Positions 18,226 through 26,464 of a DNA stretch of 64,000 nt are shown here, piece by piece; within the stretch, counting starts at the first letter, position 1; every line of letters starts with the position of its first letter. The stretch lies in the NCBI GenBank assembly GCA_934635385.1, contig CAKTZI010000014.1, forward strand, positions 19,253 to 83,252. Reading direction: 5' to 3'. Position numbers and translations under genes: made by a program. The notes beneath the pieces were generated by a model, which was not told where the DNA came from, searched no databases, and was given only the letters and a program-made list of their open reading frames with translations. This DNA is from an uncultured Kiritimatiellota bacterium (GTDB lineage Bacteria > Verrucomicrobiota > Kiritimatiellia > RFP12 > UBA1067).

Positions 18226-18255
18226 AGTATATCATGTTGATAAGCGTGAAGTCAA
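18226..18255 (-). promoter_or_regulatory. Prophage-supplied promoter for tRNA-Arg
   Basis: On the minus strand -35 TTGACT (18250-18255), an 18-bp spacer and TGA-TATACT (-10, 18226-18231) point toward the tRNA gene across attL. Insertion at the 5' end cuts the gene from its own promoter, which now lies beyond attR, so this promoter inside the prophage would replace it. Confidence 0.78.
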
Positions 18256-18342
18256 TCAGGCCACAAGCCACACAGCGGGCGCCCCAGCGCTCTCGCTGCT
18301 GCCTTGAAGGGGAAATTCGTCCACCCCACAATCACGACGACT

Positions 18343-19557
18343 TCATGCGTCGAGGCTCGTGTGGTCGTCCCACTCGCCGAGGACGTGCACGGCGAGCAGG
18401 CTCACGTCGGCGCGGTCGAAGAAGTACGTGTCCCCTCCGGGGACGGTGGGCCGGCTCCAGCCGCACCTCCCCAGGATCGCGACGAGGCTGTCCTTCGTGT
18501 CGAAGTTCCCGGACGCCTCCAGCCTGAACGCGCCGTCCGAGCCCGTCAGCGTCACGGGCATCCACACGTTCTTCTGCCAGGACTGGTAGTCGTCGCCGCT
18601 TGACTGGCCCCACAGGACGCGGAGGACCGCGACGGCCGACGCGCCCCGCACGTGCCGCGCCTTGAACTCCGCGAACGCGAAGTCCGGCTTCGGCACGGCA
18701 TAGGCCGTCCCCGACTGCCACTTCCGCTCGCCGCTCTCGTCGTAGCGGCTCCACTTGTCCGTGACCGAGCACCAGACGAGGTGCGTGTTCTCGGGGACGC
18801 CGTCGCCGTCGGTCGCGCAGATCATGGTGTCGGCCGGATAGCCCTCCATGGGGCTTCCGTCGCCCATGACCCCGTACCGGACGGAATTGTGGGTGACGGT
18901 GCCGAGGTAGGCGTACTTCAGGGCGGCGACCGTCATGAAGTAGGCGTACAGGAGCCCCTTGTCGAGCGCGCTTCCGGCCTTCAGGGCACCGTAGTCCCCG
19001 TAGGGCCGCAGGGCGTCCGGCAGTCCGCCGAGGCCGTAGGCCGAACGGAAGTCGTCGGAGGAAGGGCTCTCGACGCCCGTGGCGACGACGAAGACCTTCG
19101 CCTCGAACGACAGCCCGTTCGTGCAGTTGTCGCAGACGCCGCCGATGAGGTCGGCAATCCCATTCTCGGCGTTAGGGCCATGGCGTCCACCGAAGTTCTG
19201 CGCGCAGATCTTCCGGCTGAACGTGTTCTTCTTGACTGTCGTTCCGGCAATGGTTTGCTTCTCCCTGGACCACGTCTTGGACGACGTGTCATACACCCAG
19301 TGGTAGTAGTGCGACTCGACGAGCCAGTTGCGCCCCGACCGCTGCATGACGGCCTCCATCAGGAACGCGACGTCCTCGCCGCGCAGGATCTTCTGCCGCG
19401 GGATCGCGTTGCCGTCCTTGTCCTTCTTGCCCGTGTCGCCCGTGCGCAGCGGCATGATCCCGCCGTCGATGACGATGCGGTCGAGGTCGCCGTGCGGGTG
19501 CGCCTCGTCGACGTCCGCGCCGGTCACGTACTCGTACTCTTCGGCTGAGCTGATCAT
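18343..19557 (-). CDS. Phage distal tail/receptor-binding-type protein (404 aa), function unknown
   Basis: This is the last gene of the late operon and the first inside attL. The ATG at 19557 overlaps the preceding stop by 4 bp; the much longer open frame upstream is a shadow of the 772-residue gene. The protein is rich in Trp, Tyr and Gly and has short beta-prone motifs (e.g. NWLVESHYYHWVYD, WGQSSGDDYQSWQKNVWMPV) and a Cys pair, CDNCTNG. It has no domain I can name. Its place at the operon end, after fibre-like genes, suggests an adhesin, fibre tip or chaperone; this is inference. Confidence 0.7.
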   Translation of the reverse strand: MISSAEEYEYVTGADVDEAHPHGDLDRIVIDGGIMPLRTGDTGKKDKDGNAIPRQKILRGEDVAFLMEAVMQRSGRNWLVESHYYHWVYDTSSKTWSREKQTIAGTTVKKNTFSRKICAQNFGGRHGPNAENGIADLIGGVCDNCTNGLSFEAKVFVVATGVESPSSDDFRSAYGLGGLPDALRPYGDYGALKAGSALDKGLLYAYFMTVAALKYAYLGTVTHNSVRYGVMGDGSPMEGYPADTMICATDGDGVPENTHLVWCSVTDKWSRYDESGERKWQSGTAYAVPKPDFAFAEFKARHVRGASAVAVLRVLWGQSSGDDYQSWQKNVWMPVTLTGSDGAFRLEASGNFDTKDSLVAILGRCGWSRPTVPGGDTYFFDRADVSLLAVHVLGEWDDHTSLDA

Positions 19558-20144
19558 TTGTAGTAGACGTCCACGGCGATCTCGCCCGTGGCGTTCCCTT
19601 CGTCGTCCTTCTTCTCCGTGAAGACGATGTTCGTGTCGCTGCCCGCGACGTAGGTCTTCGCGTCCGATCCGCCGCCCGGCACCGTGATCGCCCCCGCGTG
19701 GAACTGCCTGAAGTTCGGGCCGGCGAGCGTGAAGAGCTTCACGCTGCACACCTTCTCGTAGCCGTCGTCCGCGTTCGCGTCGGTGTTCTCGATCTTCGCG
19801 ATGTACGTTTCGCCCTTCTTCTGCTTTAGGACGTTGCAGTAGTACGTCCCGTTCCCGACGCTTTCCGGCAGGCCGCAGACGATCGTGCCGTTCGGCCCGA
19901 AGACCTGCGGTTCGACCATCTTCAGCGTCTTGTCGCTCTCGTCGTAGTAGACGCTGAAGCTCGACAGGCGCGGCGCGGCGACCATCGTATGTGCGTCCGC
20001 GCCGCCACCACCTCCTCCTCCGCCGCCCTCGTCCTGCGCCGCCGCCACGGCCTCGGCCGTGACGACCGCCGCGCCAAGATTCGTCCCAACCTGGATCGTC
20101 CCGCCCGCGTTCCCGTGAATCTCCTCGAATATGTCCTTCGCCAT
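19554..20144 (-). CDS. Phage tail-associated protein with a poly-Gly hinge (196 aa)
   Basis: MAKDIFEEIHGNAGGTIQVG opens the protein. A run of nine Gly (~residues 40-48) separates a short N-terminal segment from a beta-rich C-terminal part. Overlap by 4 bp with the next gene and a good GGAGAG upstream of the ATG support it. No family is recognised. The position between two fibre-like genes suggests a virion or fibre-assembly role. Confidence 0.68.
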   Translation of the reverse strand: MAKDIFEEIHGNAGGTIQVGTNLGAAVVTAEAVAAAQDEGGGGGGGGGADAHTMVAAPRLSSFSVYYDESDKTLKMVEPQVFGPNGTIVCGLPESVGNGTYYCNVLKQKKGETYIAKIENTDANADDGYEKVCSVKLFTLAGPNFRQFHAGAITVPGGGSDAKTYVAGSDTNIVFTEKKDDEGNATGEIAVDVYYK

Positions 20145-20165
20145 GTACTCTCCTTTCGCCCTGCC

Positions 20166-22484
20166 TCAGTTCTGGAGCGTCCACGCGCCGAGGGTCGGCG
20201 CGCCGACGCCATACGTCCGAGGCGGCAGGTGAAGCCCCTCGACGGACTTGTTGTTTGCCTTGTCGCTCGCCTCGGCGCCCCCGTTGCCAGACCCGTTGTA
20301 GGCCCGCGTGGGCAGCGTGATGATGCGCTGATACGTCCGCCCCAGCGAATCGACCTTGTACTGGTACAGGCTCGCCGAGCCCGCCACGCTGCCGCCGTCC
20401 GACGAGGCCGCGTCCCTCGTCCACCCGGTGAGGGTCGAGTAGGAGAGGCAGCCGTCGTAGCGACCGAACTTGTTGATGCGCGCGTTCACGCTGCAGTCCG
20501 TCCCCGACGGCGGCTTCGGAACCGTCGTCAGGTTGCAGAAGATGCGGATCCCGAGCTTGTACGTGGACGTGCCGCTCGGCGTCTTCACCTCGGACGTCCA
20601 CTCGATCCAGTCCGAATCGACCGGCTTCGGCGTGTAGGTCGTCACGGCGGTCGTCGCCGCGCCGTTGTCGTCCGGCGTCGCGGATGTCTCGCCGTAGTTG
20701 CCGCTGACGGTCTTCTCCGTCTCCGTGTCGTGCCGCGTCACCGTCGTCGAGGCAATCTCCGTCGCCCACTTCGTCTCGTGCTTCGCGGTGGCGGGCGTGT
20801 ACGTCTCGACCGTCTCGTTCGTCGTGAACGAGCCGTGCCCGTTCGGCGTCGCGGAGACGCGCTTGACGACGTTCTGCGCGCCCGCGCCAGGCGACGGGAC
20901 CTGCACCTGGTTGATGCCGGCCTTCGTCGTGACCGCCGCGTTCGCCGACCCGGCGGACATCACGCCCGTCGTCTTCGGGTTGTGCGTCTCCGTCACCGTC
21001 TCGACGTCCACGGTGCCGTTCTCCTGCACGCGCGCCGTCCGCCGCCGGACGACGTTCGGGGACACCGTGACGTGCGTCGTGAGCGCGGCGGACGCCACTG
21101 CGGACGACGCCGTGGCGTTCCTGACCTCCGTGTCCGCGTGCGTGACGCCGCCCGACGTCTCGCACGACGCGGCGATCTTCCCCGCCGCCTCCGCCCCCGC
21201 CCGCGTGACGCGGTTGTTGTAGAGCCCGCCGGGCGTCTTCTCGACCTGCACCTCGTCGCCGATCGCCAGGCCGTCCGTCGAGGCGGCGTCCGCCTGGTTG
21301 CGGTCGAGCGTCGTCACGGACGTGCCGCGCAGCGTCTTCCGCGCCGTCACGACAGCGGACGCGACGCCCTGCTCCTCCGCCGTCTGCTCGGTCACGCGGT
21401 ATGCGCCGTCCTCCGTGCGCGCGACCGTCTTCTCGACCGTCACGCCGCCCCCTGCCTCGGAAACGTGGTCGAAGTCCGGCTTCTCCGTCTGCACGTCCAC
21501 CGTCGCGTGGGCATGCTCGAAGAGCGTCTTGCGGCACGTCTCGGACACCCGCGTGACGGCGTTGCGCACGAGCTTCACGATCGTCTGCGTCCACCGTCCG
21601 CCGTCCGTCTTCACGTTCTCGACGCTCTCCCCGACGTCGAGGCCCGACGTCTTCGCCCTTGACGCCATGCTGCGGTTCACCGTGCGCGTCGTCGTCCCCG
21701 TCAATGAGACGCTGACGGCCTCGGACGCGCCCTCGACGGCCTTCTCCGTGACCGTCTCGTTCTGGACGTCGCTCGTGCAGTCGGCGTTCTTCGAGACGCG
21801 CCGCCGCACCATCGTGCCGTTTGAGACGCCCGCCGCCTTGCCGGTCGCGGCAACCTTGTCCGCCTTGACGCCGAGATGCTGCGCGTCCTTCGTCGTCGCG
21901 AACGCCGTCTCGGACGAGACGTACTCGGCGACGTCCTGCTGGACGCGCTCGCGCCTCTCGATGACGCAGCTGAAGAGCCCCGTCTCGCGGTCGCGCGTCA
22001 CGCCCTGCAGCGCATACGCCACGCCGCTCGCCGACGCCGAGACGGACGGCAGGGCCTCCACGTCCCAGTAGAACGTGTGGCTCACCTTGTACTGGCAGCC
22101 GTTCTCGACGAGATACGGGCCGTCGCCGGCCTTGGCGTCCGCCGGCGCCAGGAAGAGGATCTGGTAGATGCGGACTTTCGTCGACTCGGTGTTGCCCCAC
22201 CGTTCGCCGGGCATCGTCTGGTACCAGGCGTCCTTCGCCTTCCAGCCCGTGCCGAGGTCGACGGTGCGGTTCATGAGCGAGATGCCCCCGTCGCCGATCT
22301 CCTGATCCTTCAGGAACTCGATGACGAGACGCATCTCGTCCGGCTGGAGGCTCGCCGCCTCGCAGAACCGCGTCAGCGTCCGCGTGGCGTAGCGGAAGCG
22401 GTAGTTGTGCCCTTCCGCCGGCTGCCACAGCCAGCCGTTGACGATCGCGGCGGCGGCGGCCCTCTCTGTCTCGTTCAGCGCCAT
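20166..22484 (-). CDS. Large repetitive tail fibre-like protein (772 aa)
   Basis: The first ~170 residues (MALNETERAAAAAIVNGWLW) look like a globular attachment domain. The middle (~190-620) is very rich in Thr, Val, Ala and Glu with loosely repeated beta units; variants of VGESVENVKTDGGRW and IGDEVQVEKTPGGLYNN recur about every 110-120 residues. The C-terminus contains short aromatic segments. Low hydrophobicity and regular beta repeats fit a trimeric fibre or tail needle rather than an enzyme. It lies between a connector-like gene and the small poly-Gly protein. Confidence 0.7.
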   Translation of the reverse strand: MALNETERAAAAAIVNGWLWQPAEGHNYRFRYATRTLTRFCEAASLQPDEMRLVIEFLKDQEIGDGGISLMNRTVDLGTGWKAKDAWYQTMPGERWGNTESTKVRIYQILFLAPADAKAGDGPYLVENGCQYKVSHTFYWDVEALPSVSASASGVAYALQGVTRDRETGLFSCVIERRERVQQDVAEYVSSETAFATTKDAQHLGVKADKVAATGKAAGVSNGTMVRRRVSKNADCTSDVQNETVTEKAVEGASEAVSVSLTGTTTRTVNRSMASRAKTSGLDVGESVENVKTDGGRWTQTIVKLVRNAVTRVSETCRKTLFEHAHATVDVQTEKPDFDHVSEAGGGVTVEKTVARTEDGAYRVTEQTAEEQGVASAVVTARKTLRGTSVTTLDRNQADAASTDGLAIGDEVQVEKTPGGLYNNRVTRAGAEAAGKIAASCETSGGVTHADTEVRNATASSAVASAALTTHVTVSPNVVRRRTARVQENGTVDVETVTETHNPKTTGVMSAGSANAAVTTKAGINQVQVPSPGAGAQNVVKRVSATPNGHGSFTTNETVETYTPATAKHETKWATEIASTTVTRHDTETEKTVSGNYGETSATPDDNGAATTAVTTYTPKPVDSDWIEWTSEVKTPSGTSTYKLGIRIFCNLTTVPKPPSGTDCSVNARINKFGRYDGCLSYSTLTGWTRDAASSDGGSVAGSASLYQYKVDSLGRTYQRIITLPTRAYNGSGNGGAEASDKANNKSVEGLHLPPRTYGVGAPTLGAWTLQN

Positions 22485-22502
22485 GTCACGTCCCCTTCCC
22501 CT

Positions 22503-23369
22503 TCAGCGGAACCGCCCGGTGCGGATGCGGGTCTCGCCGTTGCCCTCGTGATGCCGCGCGCACAGCTCGTCGAACTCCTTGTCGGCGGCGGCGCGCGTCT
22601 GGTACTTGCCCTGGTCTTCCGTGAGCAGGTCGACGGACGCCAGGCGCGTCAGGTAGCCCTCGAACGCATCCGGGATCCGCAGCGGAAACCAGTTGCGCTC
22701 GTCCTCGGCGGGGGACTTGCCGCCCGCCGCGACGTCCGCCGCGCACTGGTAGCAGTCCTTCGTCTGCGTGAGGTAGGCGACGTCGCCCGCCTCGTAGGCC
22801 GCCGTCTGCGACCACTCGACGAAGCTCACGTTCGGGTGCTTCGGCACGAACCTGACGTAGACGCCCGTCGGCGCGGGCGCCTGGAGGATCACGCCCAGCT
22901 CGTTCATGCCGGCGACCTTCAGCGGCGTCGCCGTCGGGTTCAGCTTCGGATCGGCCTCGTAGGCGAAGCGCGTGAAGTCCACCGACGCGCCGTCCATCGC
23001 GACCGGCTCCCACGGCTGGTCGAAGGCGACGAACGCCACGACCTCGGCCATGTCCAGCCGCCGCCAGCCGCTTCCGTCGTCGGACGGCACGCCCGTGCCC
23101 GCCTCGGCCTCCAGCCGCCAGTAGGCGTCGCCGAACCAGCACTCCTGGCCCTTCGTCCAGCCGACGTTCCCGATCCAGTCCGGACGGTAGCGGCGGTACT
23201 CGACGCGCTGCATCAGGGGGAACTTCTCGGCCGCGAGGCGCCGCAGCCCGTCGCCGAGCGCGAGCGCGGCGAGCGCGCGCCAGTTCTCCGGCACGCCCAT
23301 CGACGCGACCTGCCGCCCGGCGAGCCGCGCGGCGTTCTCAAGGATCGTCCCGAACTTGACGGTCTTCAT
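22503..23369 (-). CDS. Putative head-tail connector or tail protein with a CBM-like insert (288 aa)
   Basis: The ATG at 23369 overlaps the Rz1-like stop by 4 bp. MKTVKFGTILENAARLAGRQ and the following helical region resemble N-termini of phage tail-terminator or connector proteins. The middle carries AAYEAGDVAYLTQTKDCYQC, a chitin-binding-type (CBM5/12-like) beta motif similar to one in the capsid gene. Function is inferred from position just before the fibre gene. Confidence 0.62.
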   Translation of the reverse strand: MKTVKFGTILENAARLAGRQVASMGVPENWRALAALALGDGLRRLAAEKFPLMQRVEYRRYRPDWIGNVGWTKGQECWFGDAYWRLEAEAGTGVPSDDGSGWRRLDMAEVVAFVAFDQPWEPVAMDGASVDFTRFAYEADPKLNPTATPLKVAGMNELGVILQAPAPTGVYVRFVPKHPNVSFVEWSQTAAYEAGDVAYLTQTKDCYQCAADVAAGGKSPAEDERNWFPLRIPDAFEGYLTRLASVDLLTEDQGKYQTRAAADKEFDELCARHHEGNGETRIRTGRFR

Positions 23370-23578
23370 GGGTTCAGCACCTTCTCGAAGTCGTCCGCCG
23401 ACAGCAGGTAGTAGCCGCCCGCGTTCGCGGACGCGGGGACGGCCGGCACCGCCTCCCCCGCGTGGTAGTACATCTTTTCGCCGCCGCCGATCAGCACCGG
23501 CTCACTGCGCGCCAAGCTTCCGCAGCCGCTGACGCAGAGCCACGATGCGACTGATGTTGCCGCCAGAATGGATTTCAT
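23366..23578 (-). CDS. Rz1-like outer-membrane spanin lipoprotein (70 aa)
   Basis: MKSILAATSVASWLCVSGCG has a signal peptide ending in a lipobox (VSG-C), so the mature protein would be lipidated at Cys19 and sorted to the outer membrane. Its first ~77 nt overlap the end of the Rz-like gene in another frame, the hallmark nested arrangement of i-spanin/o-spanin pairs. In phage lysis these proteins bridge and fuse the two membranes at the last step. No Pro-rich stretch of the lambda Rz1 kind is seen beyond AVPAVPAS. Confidence 0.75.
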   Translation of the reverse strand: MKSILAATSVASWLCVSGCGSLARSEPVLIGGGEKMYYHAGEAVPAVPASANAGGYYLLSADDFEKVLNP

Positions 23579-23720
23579 CGTTGAGTTCCTTCTTCAGTCT
23601 CTCGATTTCGGATTTCCGCGCCGCGTCGTCCACGCGCCCCGCCACCTTTGCCGCCGCGACGACGAGGGTGACGAGGATCGCGAGGACGAGCGCGAGGCCC
23701 ATGACGGTCGCCCAACTCAC
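23502..23720 (-). CDS. Rz-like inner-membrane spanin (72 aa)
   Basis: A GTG start at 23720 overlaps the preceding TGA (GTGA). The protein is one N-terminal transmembrane helix (VMGLALVLAILVTLVVAAAK) followed by a charged coiled coil (RKSEIERLKKELNDEI), the i-spanin layout. It overlaps the Rz1-like lipoprotein gene. It is short compared with lambda Rz, which may reflect a thinner periplasm or a different partner length. Confidence 0.72.
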   Translation of the reverse strand: MSWATVMGLALVLAILVTLVVAAAKVAGRVDDAARKSEIERLKKELNDEIHSGGNISRIVALRQRLRKLGAQ

Positions 23721-24064
23721 GCATCGGCCTCCGCCGTCGTGCCGGACGCCTCGGACGCGCCGCCCCTGCCCGCCGCCTTGTCGGCGAGGTAGTTGAGCGC
23801 GAGCTTCGGATCGAGGCCCGCCGCGAGCGCCTTGCCGAGTTCGGCCTCCTCCTCGGCCGTGAGCGTGTCGTCCTCGTAGACGCGATCGAGCACGGCGGTC
23901 ACGTTCTTCAGGTAGCGGTTGGCGCGCTTGAAGTCCTCCCAGCGGTCGGACTTGCGGGCGCGGGCCATGAGGCGCGCGGCGACCTTGCCGGCGAGCGTCG
24001 CGACGGTTTCCGCCGTGACGAGCTTCGCGAGCGCGGCGATTGCGATTTCGGTGAGCTTCTTCAT
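23717..24064 (-). CDS. Small helical phage protein in the lysis region (115 aa)
   Basis: GGAGAAAACAGAAG precedes the ATG. The N-terminus is a weakly amphipathic Ala-rich helix (MKKLTEIAIAALAKLVTAET), followed by basic and then acidic helices (TAEEEAELGKALAAGLDP). No family is recognised. Its position directly before the spanins suggests a lysis or membrane role, possibly a holin-like or antiholin protein without a full transmembrane helix. Confidence 0.62.
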   Translation of the reverse strand: MKKLTEIAIAALAKLVTAETVATLAGKVAARLMARARKSDRWEDFKRANRYLKNVTAVLDRVYEDDTLTAEEEAELGKALAAGLDPKLALNYLADKAAGRGGASEASGTTAEADA

Positions 24065-24338
24065 CTTCTGTTTTCTCCTTTTCCTGTTTCTTGTTTTGTG
24101 TCAACCACGGATTTCACGGATTGATACGGATTTGCCTCACGCAGAGCCGCAGAGGCGTGTGCCTCTTAGGTAGCACCGCGCTCCGTGGCTCCGTGTGAGA
24201 AATTCAAGGCGGGTCTGTGACGCCCAACGCGGAGGGGACGGAGCGTGGGAGACGCGGAGGAAACGCGACGACTGCCAAAGGCCGCGCCTCCCTCTCTCCG
24301 CGCCCCCGCGCCAAGCGCCACAGATCCTGGGTAAAGTC
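24065..24338. other. Non-coding gap with host-type dispersed repeat fragments
   Basis: No gene is seen in these 274 bp. It contains CACGGATTTCACGGATTG, CGCAGAGCCGCAGAGGC and CTCCGTGGCTCCGTGTGA, fragments of the same repeat type that encodes HTEARR in host genes at ~1014-1045 and ~15349-15372. The region interrupts an otherwise tightly packed operon. Confidence 0.7.
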
Positions 24339-24611
24339 TCATCGCGTCACCCCCTGCGCGGCGGTGGTGACGGCGTTGAAGCCGTGGTCGCCGAGCGCGC
24401 CGTAAAGCAGTCCCAGCATGCCGAGGATCGCGATGAGGACGACCGTCCAGACGAGCGTCTTCAGGAACGTCTTGGCGGTGTCGTTGTTCTCCTTGCACGC
24501 GGCGAAGAGCGTCTCGATCTGCACGTCGGTCTTCGCGTGATACTCCTTGACGGAATCCTCCAGTGCGTCCACGCGGTTGCGCAGGGTGCTGAAATGCTCG
24601 CGGTCGCACAT
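24339..24611 (-). CDS. Tail-anchored membrane protein, possible XhlA-like holin component (90 aa)
   Basis: The soluble N-terminal half is a predicted coiled coil (TLRNRVDALEDSVKEYHAKT), followed by one hydrophobic helix (TLVWTVVLIAILGMLGLLYG). This matches the overall layout of XhlA-type haemolysin/holin proteins. The start at 24611 lies 2 nt after the preceding stop. It sits a few hundred bases upstream of the spanin pair, which supports a lysis role, but no motif decides it. Confidence 0.68.
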   Translation of the reverse strand: MCDREHFSTLRNRVDALEDSVKEYHAKTDVQIETLFAACKENNDTAKTFLKTLVWTVVLIAILGMLGLLYGALGDHGFNAVTTAAQGVTR

Positions 24612-24613
24612 GG

Positions 24614-24823
24614 CTACTCGCCCTCCTTCCGCTCGGCGGCGGTGTACCAGCCGGCGGCGTTCGTCCACACGTTGTGGTCGTAGTCGTACCACATGAGCCC
24701 GCCGTGGTCGCGGGGCGATTCGGCCCGCTTGAGGGACAAGTCCCAGGCGAAGATCGTCACCTTGATACCGAGGGCAATCCCAAACACGAACGCCACAACA
24801 ACATCGAAGGCATGCCAGCTCAT
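24614..24823 (-). CDS. Small membrane protein (69 aa)
   Basis: One N-terminal transmembrane helix (AFDVVVAFVFGIALGIKVTI) is followed by a short Trp/Tyr-rich tail (MWYDYDHNVWTNAAGWYTAA). The ATG at 24823 overlaps the upstream stop by 4 bp. It belongs to the run of secreted and membrane proteins between tail and lysis genes. Function unknown. Confidence 0.68.
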   Translation of the reverse strand: MSWHAFDVVVAFVFGIALGIKVTIFAWDLSLKRAESPRDHGGLMWYDYDHNVWTNAAGWYTAAERKEGE

Positions 24824-25248
24824 TTCGACCCCTCCCTCTTCCGTCTCGCATTGGCGCGTTTCGCCTCCCGCGCCGTCTGGCGGCGGTCGAACCTGCGCAG
24901 GACCTTCGAGCCGTCCTGCCACTCCACGAGGACGTCGCCCGTCCTGAAGTCGATGTCCACGCGCGTGACGGCGTTCGACGGCTGGCCAAGCGTCCAGAAC
25001 GCCTCCGCCGCGCGGTTGAGCCTGCGCCGCCGCGCCTCGTACCGCCGCGCCTCGCGCGTCGCCTCGTCCACCTTCAGGGCGCTGCGCATCGTCCGCGTCC
25101 GCTCGCGGCGCGTCGGCGGCTTCCGCGACAGGTCGTCGCGCGGCCCGAACATGGACGTGCCCGAAGCCGCGGCCGCGGCCGTGTCCGCGATGGCGGGCGG
25201 TGCGCCCCACGCGAGCGAGGCGGCGAGGAGAAGTGCCGTGCAGGTCAT
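24820..25248 (-). CDS. Secreted basic helical protein (142 aa)
   Basis: MTCTALLLAASLAWGAPPAI is a Sec signal peptide. The mature part is dominated by Arg-rich helices (RTMRSALKVDEATREARRYE, RRFDRRQTAREAKRANARRK) around a short beta hairpin (VDIDFRTGDVLVEWQDGS). It overlaps both neighbours by 4 bp. A strongly basic exported protein in a phage late operon is unusual; it might bind LPS, nucleic acid or the virion. No family is recognised. Confidence 0.66.
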   Translation of the reverse strand: MTCTALLLAASLAWGAPPAIADTAAAAASGTSMFGPRDDLSRKPPTRRERTRTMRSALKVDEATREARRYEARRRRLNRAAEAFWTLGQPSNAVTRVDIDFRTGDVLVEWQDGSKVLRRFDRRQTAREAKRANARRKREGSK

Positions 25249-25673
25249 TGCGCCTCCTCCTTCCCGTCGATCCTGTCGAGGATCGCCTGGTAGATCTCGC
25301 GGGCCGTCCAGCTCGCGGTCTTGTCGCGCCGCGCCTCCACGAACGCCCGGAACGTCTCGATGCGGTTGGTCGCCTCCGCGTGCTCGTCTCGCCACCTCTG
25401 CGCCTCGGTACGCAGGGCCTCCAGCCGCTCCGCGAACGTGTTTGTCTGGACGGCTCCGACCACGCGGCGCGGCAGGTTCGTCTGCGCCCACTCGTACGGG
25501 CCGCGCCGCCACGTCTCGACGACGTTCGTCCGCCCGCCGACGACGACCGTGGCGCGGCTCACGCACCGGGGCCGCGTCGCGAGGTTGTGCAGGTACTGGC
25601 GTTCGGTGTCCATGAGCCCGAACGCGGCCGATGCCGCCATGAGGCAGGCCGACAGGGTTGCGATGGTCTTCAT
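25245..25673 (-). CDS. Secreted protein, unknown function (142 aa)
   Basis: MKTIATLSACLMAASAAFGL is a Sec signal peptide. The mature part has a beta segment (RATVVVGGRTNVVETWRR) and a long helix (FAERLEALRTEAQRWRDEHA). It overlaps its neighbours by 4 bp on each side, so it is translated as part of the same coupled cassette. No homologous family is recognised. Confidence 0.66.
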   Translation of the reverse strand: MKTIATLSACLMAASAAFGLMDTERQYLHNLATRPRCVSRATVVVGGRTNVVETWRRGPYEWAQTNLPRRVVGAVQTNTFAERLEALRTEAQRWRDEHAEATNRIETFRAFVEARRDKTASWTAREIYQAILDRIDGKEEAQ

Positions 25674-26464
25674 TCCGTAGTGTCCTCCGTGATGCTTTCC
25701 GCGCCCTTGTAGACGCCGTTGTCGAAGTAGATGCGCTCCGCCCCGTTCGTGACGTAGCCCGTGAGCGTCTTGCGCCCGTCCACGAAGACGGTCGCCCCCG
25801 CGAAGTCGAAGCCGCTCGCCGGATGCCCCAGCGCGGGATGCCGGTTCGGGCGCGCGGGATAGCCCCGCGCCCAGGCCGGGCGGGCGAACGTGCAGACGTT
25901 GCACCCGTGCCACGCGACGCCCTGCGCGTCCGTGACGGTGACGCCGTTCGTCGAGTAGTCCTGCCACGCGCCCTCGACGAAGACGGTCTGCCGTCCGTTG
26001 CGGTAGCGCCTCTGGACCTTCGGCGGCACCTCCAGCGCGTGGCTGAAGTAGTACCGCACCGTGTCGTTCGTGCCGTCGCTCGTCTCGTGCGGCGCGTAGG
26101 CGTAGAAGTTCGCGCGCGACGGGCCGGGCTTCATCGAGAGGCGAAGCGCGATGCCGCGCTCAGGAATCTGGTTTGTCTTGCTGACGAGCGTCTGCAGCGC
26201 GTTCGTCAGCCCGGCGTGCGCGGCATCGAGCGTCTGGCCGACGCCGTGGATGCGGTTGCTCCGCCCCGCCTCGTCGGCGAAGGGGACCAGCCGCCCGCTC
26301 GGATCGACCGCATCCCCGTCGGGGGAGACCTGCACGTACTGGCGGCTCCACCCCCTGACGCGGCGGATCCCGCTGACGACGTTCGTCACGCCCGGCGCGG
26401 CGGACTCTTCCGCTCGGACGGCGAAAGCCGCGAGCAGCGACAGCAGAAGGGCCATGCGCGTCAT
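25670..26464 (-). CDS. Secreted protein, unknown function (264 aa)
   Basis: MTRMALLLSLLAAFAVRAEE is a clear signal peptide. The mature protein is beta-rich, with Tyr/Asn-rich segments (ANFYAYAPHETSDGTNDTVR), a Cys pair in HGCNVCTF and a Pro/His/Arg-rich loop. It overlaps both neighbours by 4 bp. An extracellular or virion-surface role is likely but unproven. Confidence 0.68.
   Translation of the reverse strand: MTRMALLLSLLAAFAVRAEESAAPGVTNVVSGIRRVRGWSRQYVQVSPDGDAVDPSGRLVPFADEAGRSNRIHGVGQTLDAAHAGLTNALQTLVSKTNQIPERGIALRLSMKPGPSRANFYAYAPHETSDGTNDTVRYYFSHALEVPPKVQRRYRNGRQTVFVEGAWQDYSTNGVTVTDAQGVAWHGCNVCTFARPAWARGYPARPNRHPALGHPASGFDFAGATVFVDGRKTLTGYVTNGAERIYFDNGVYKGAESITEDTTE

Noticed and set aside
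18343..22428. A 1361-codon minus-strand frame over the tail genes
   Set aside because: Its first two thirds are a shadow of the 772-residue fibre-like gene; only 19557-18343 is credible.
24195..24683. Plus-strand 162-codon frame in the gap near 24.2 kb
   Set aside because: It runs over dispersed repeats and antisense to two small membrane-protein genes, with no start signal.
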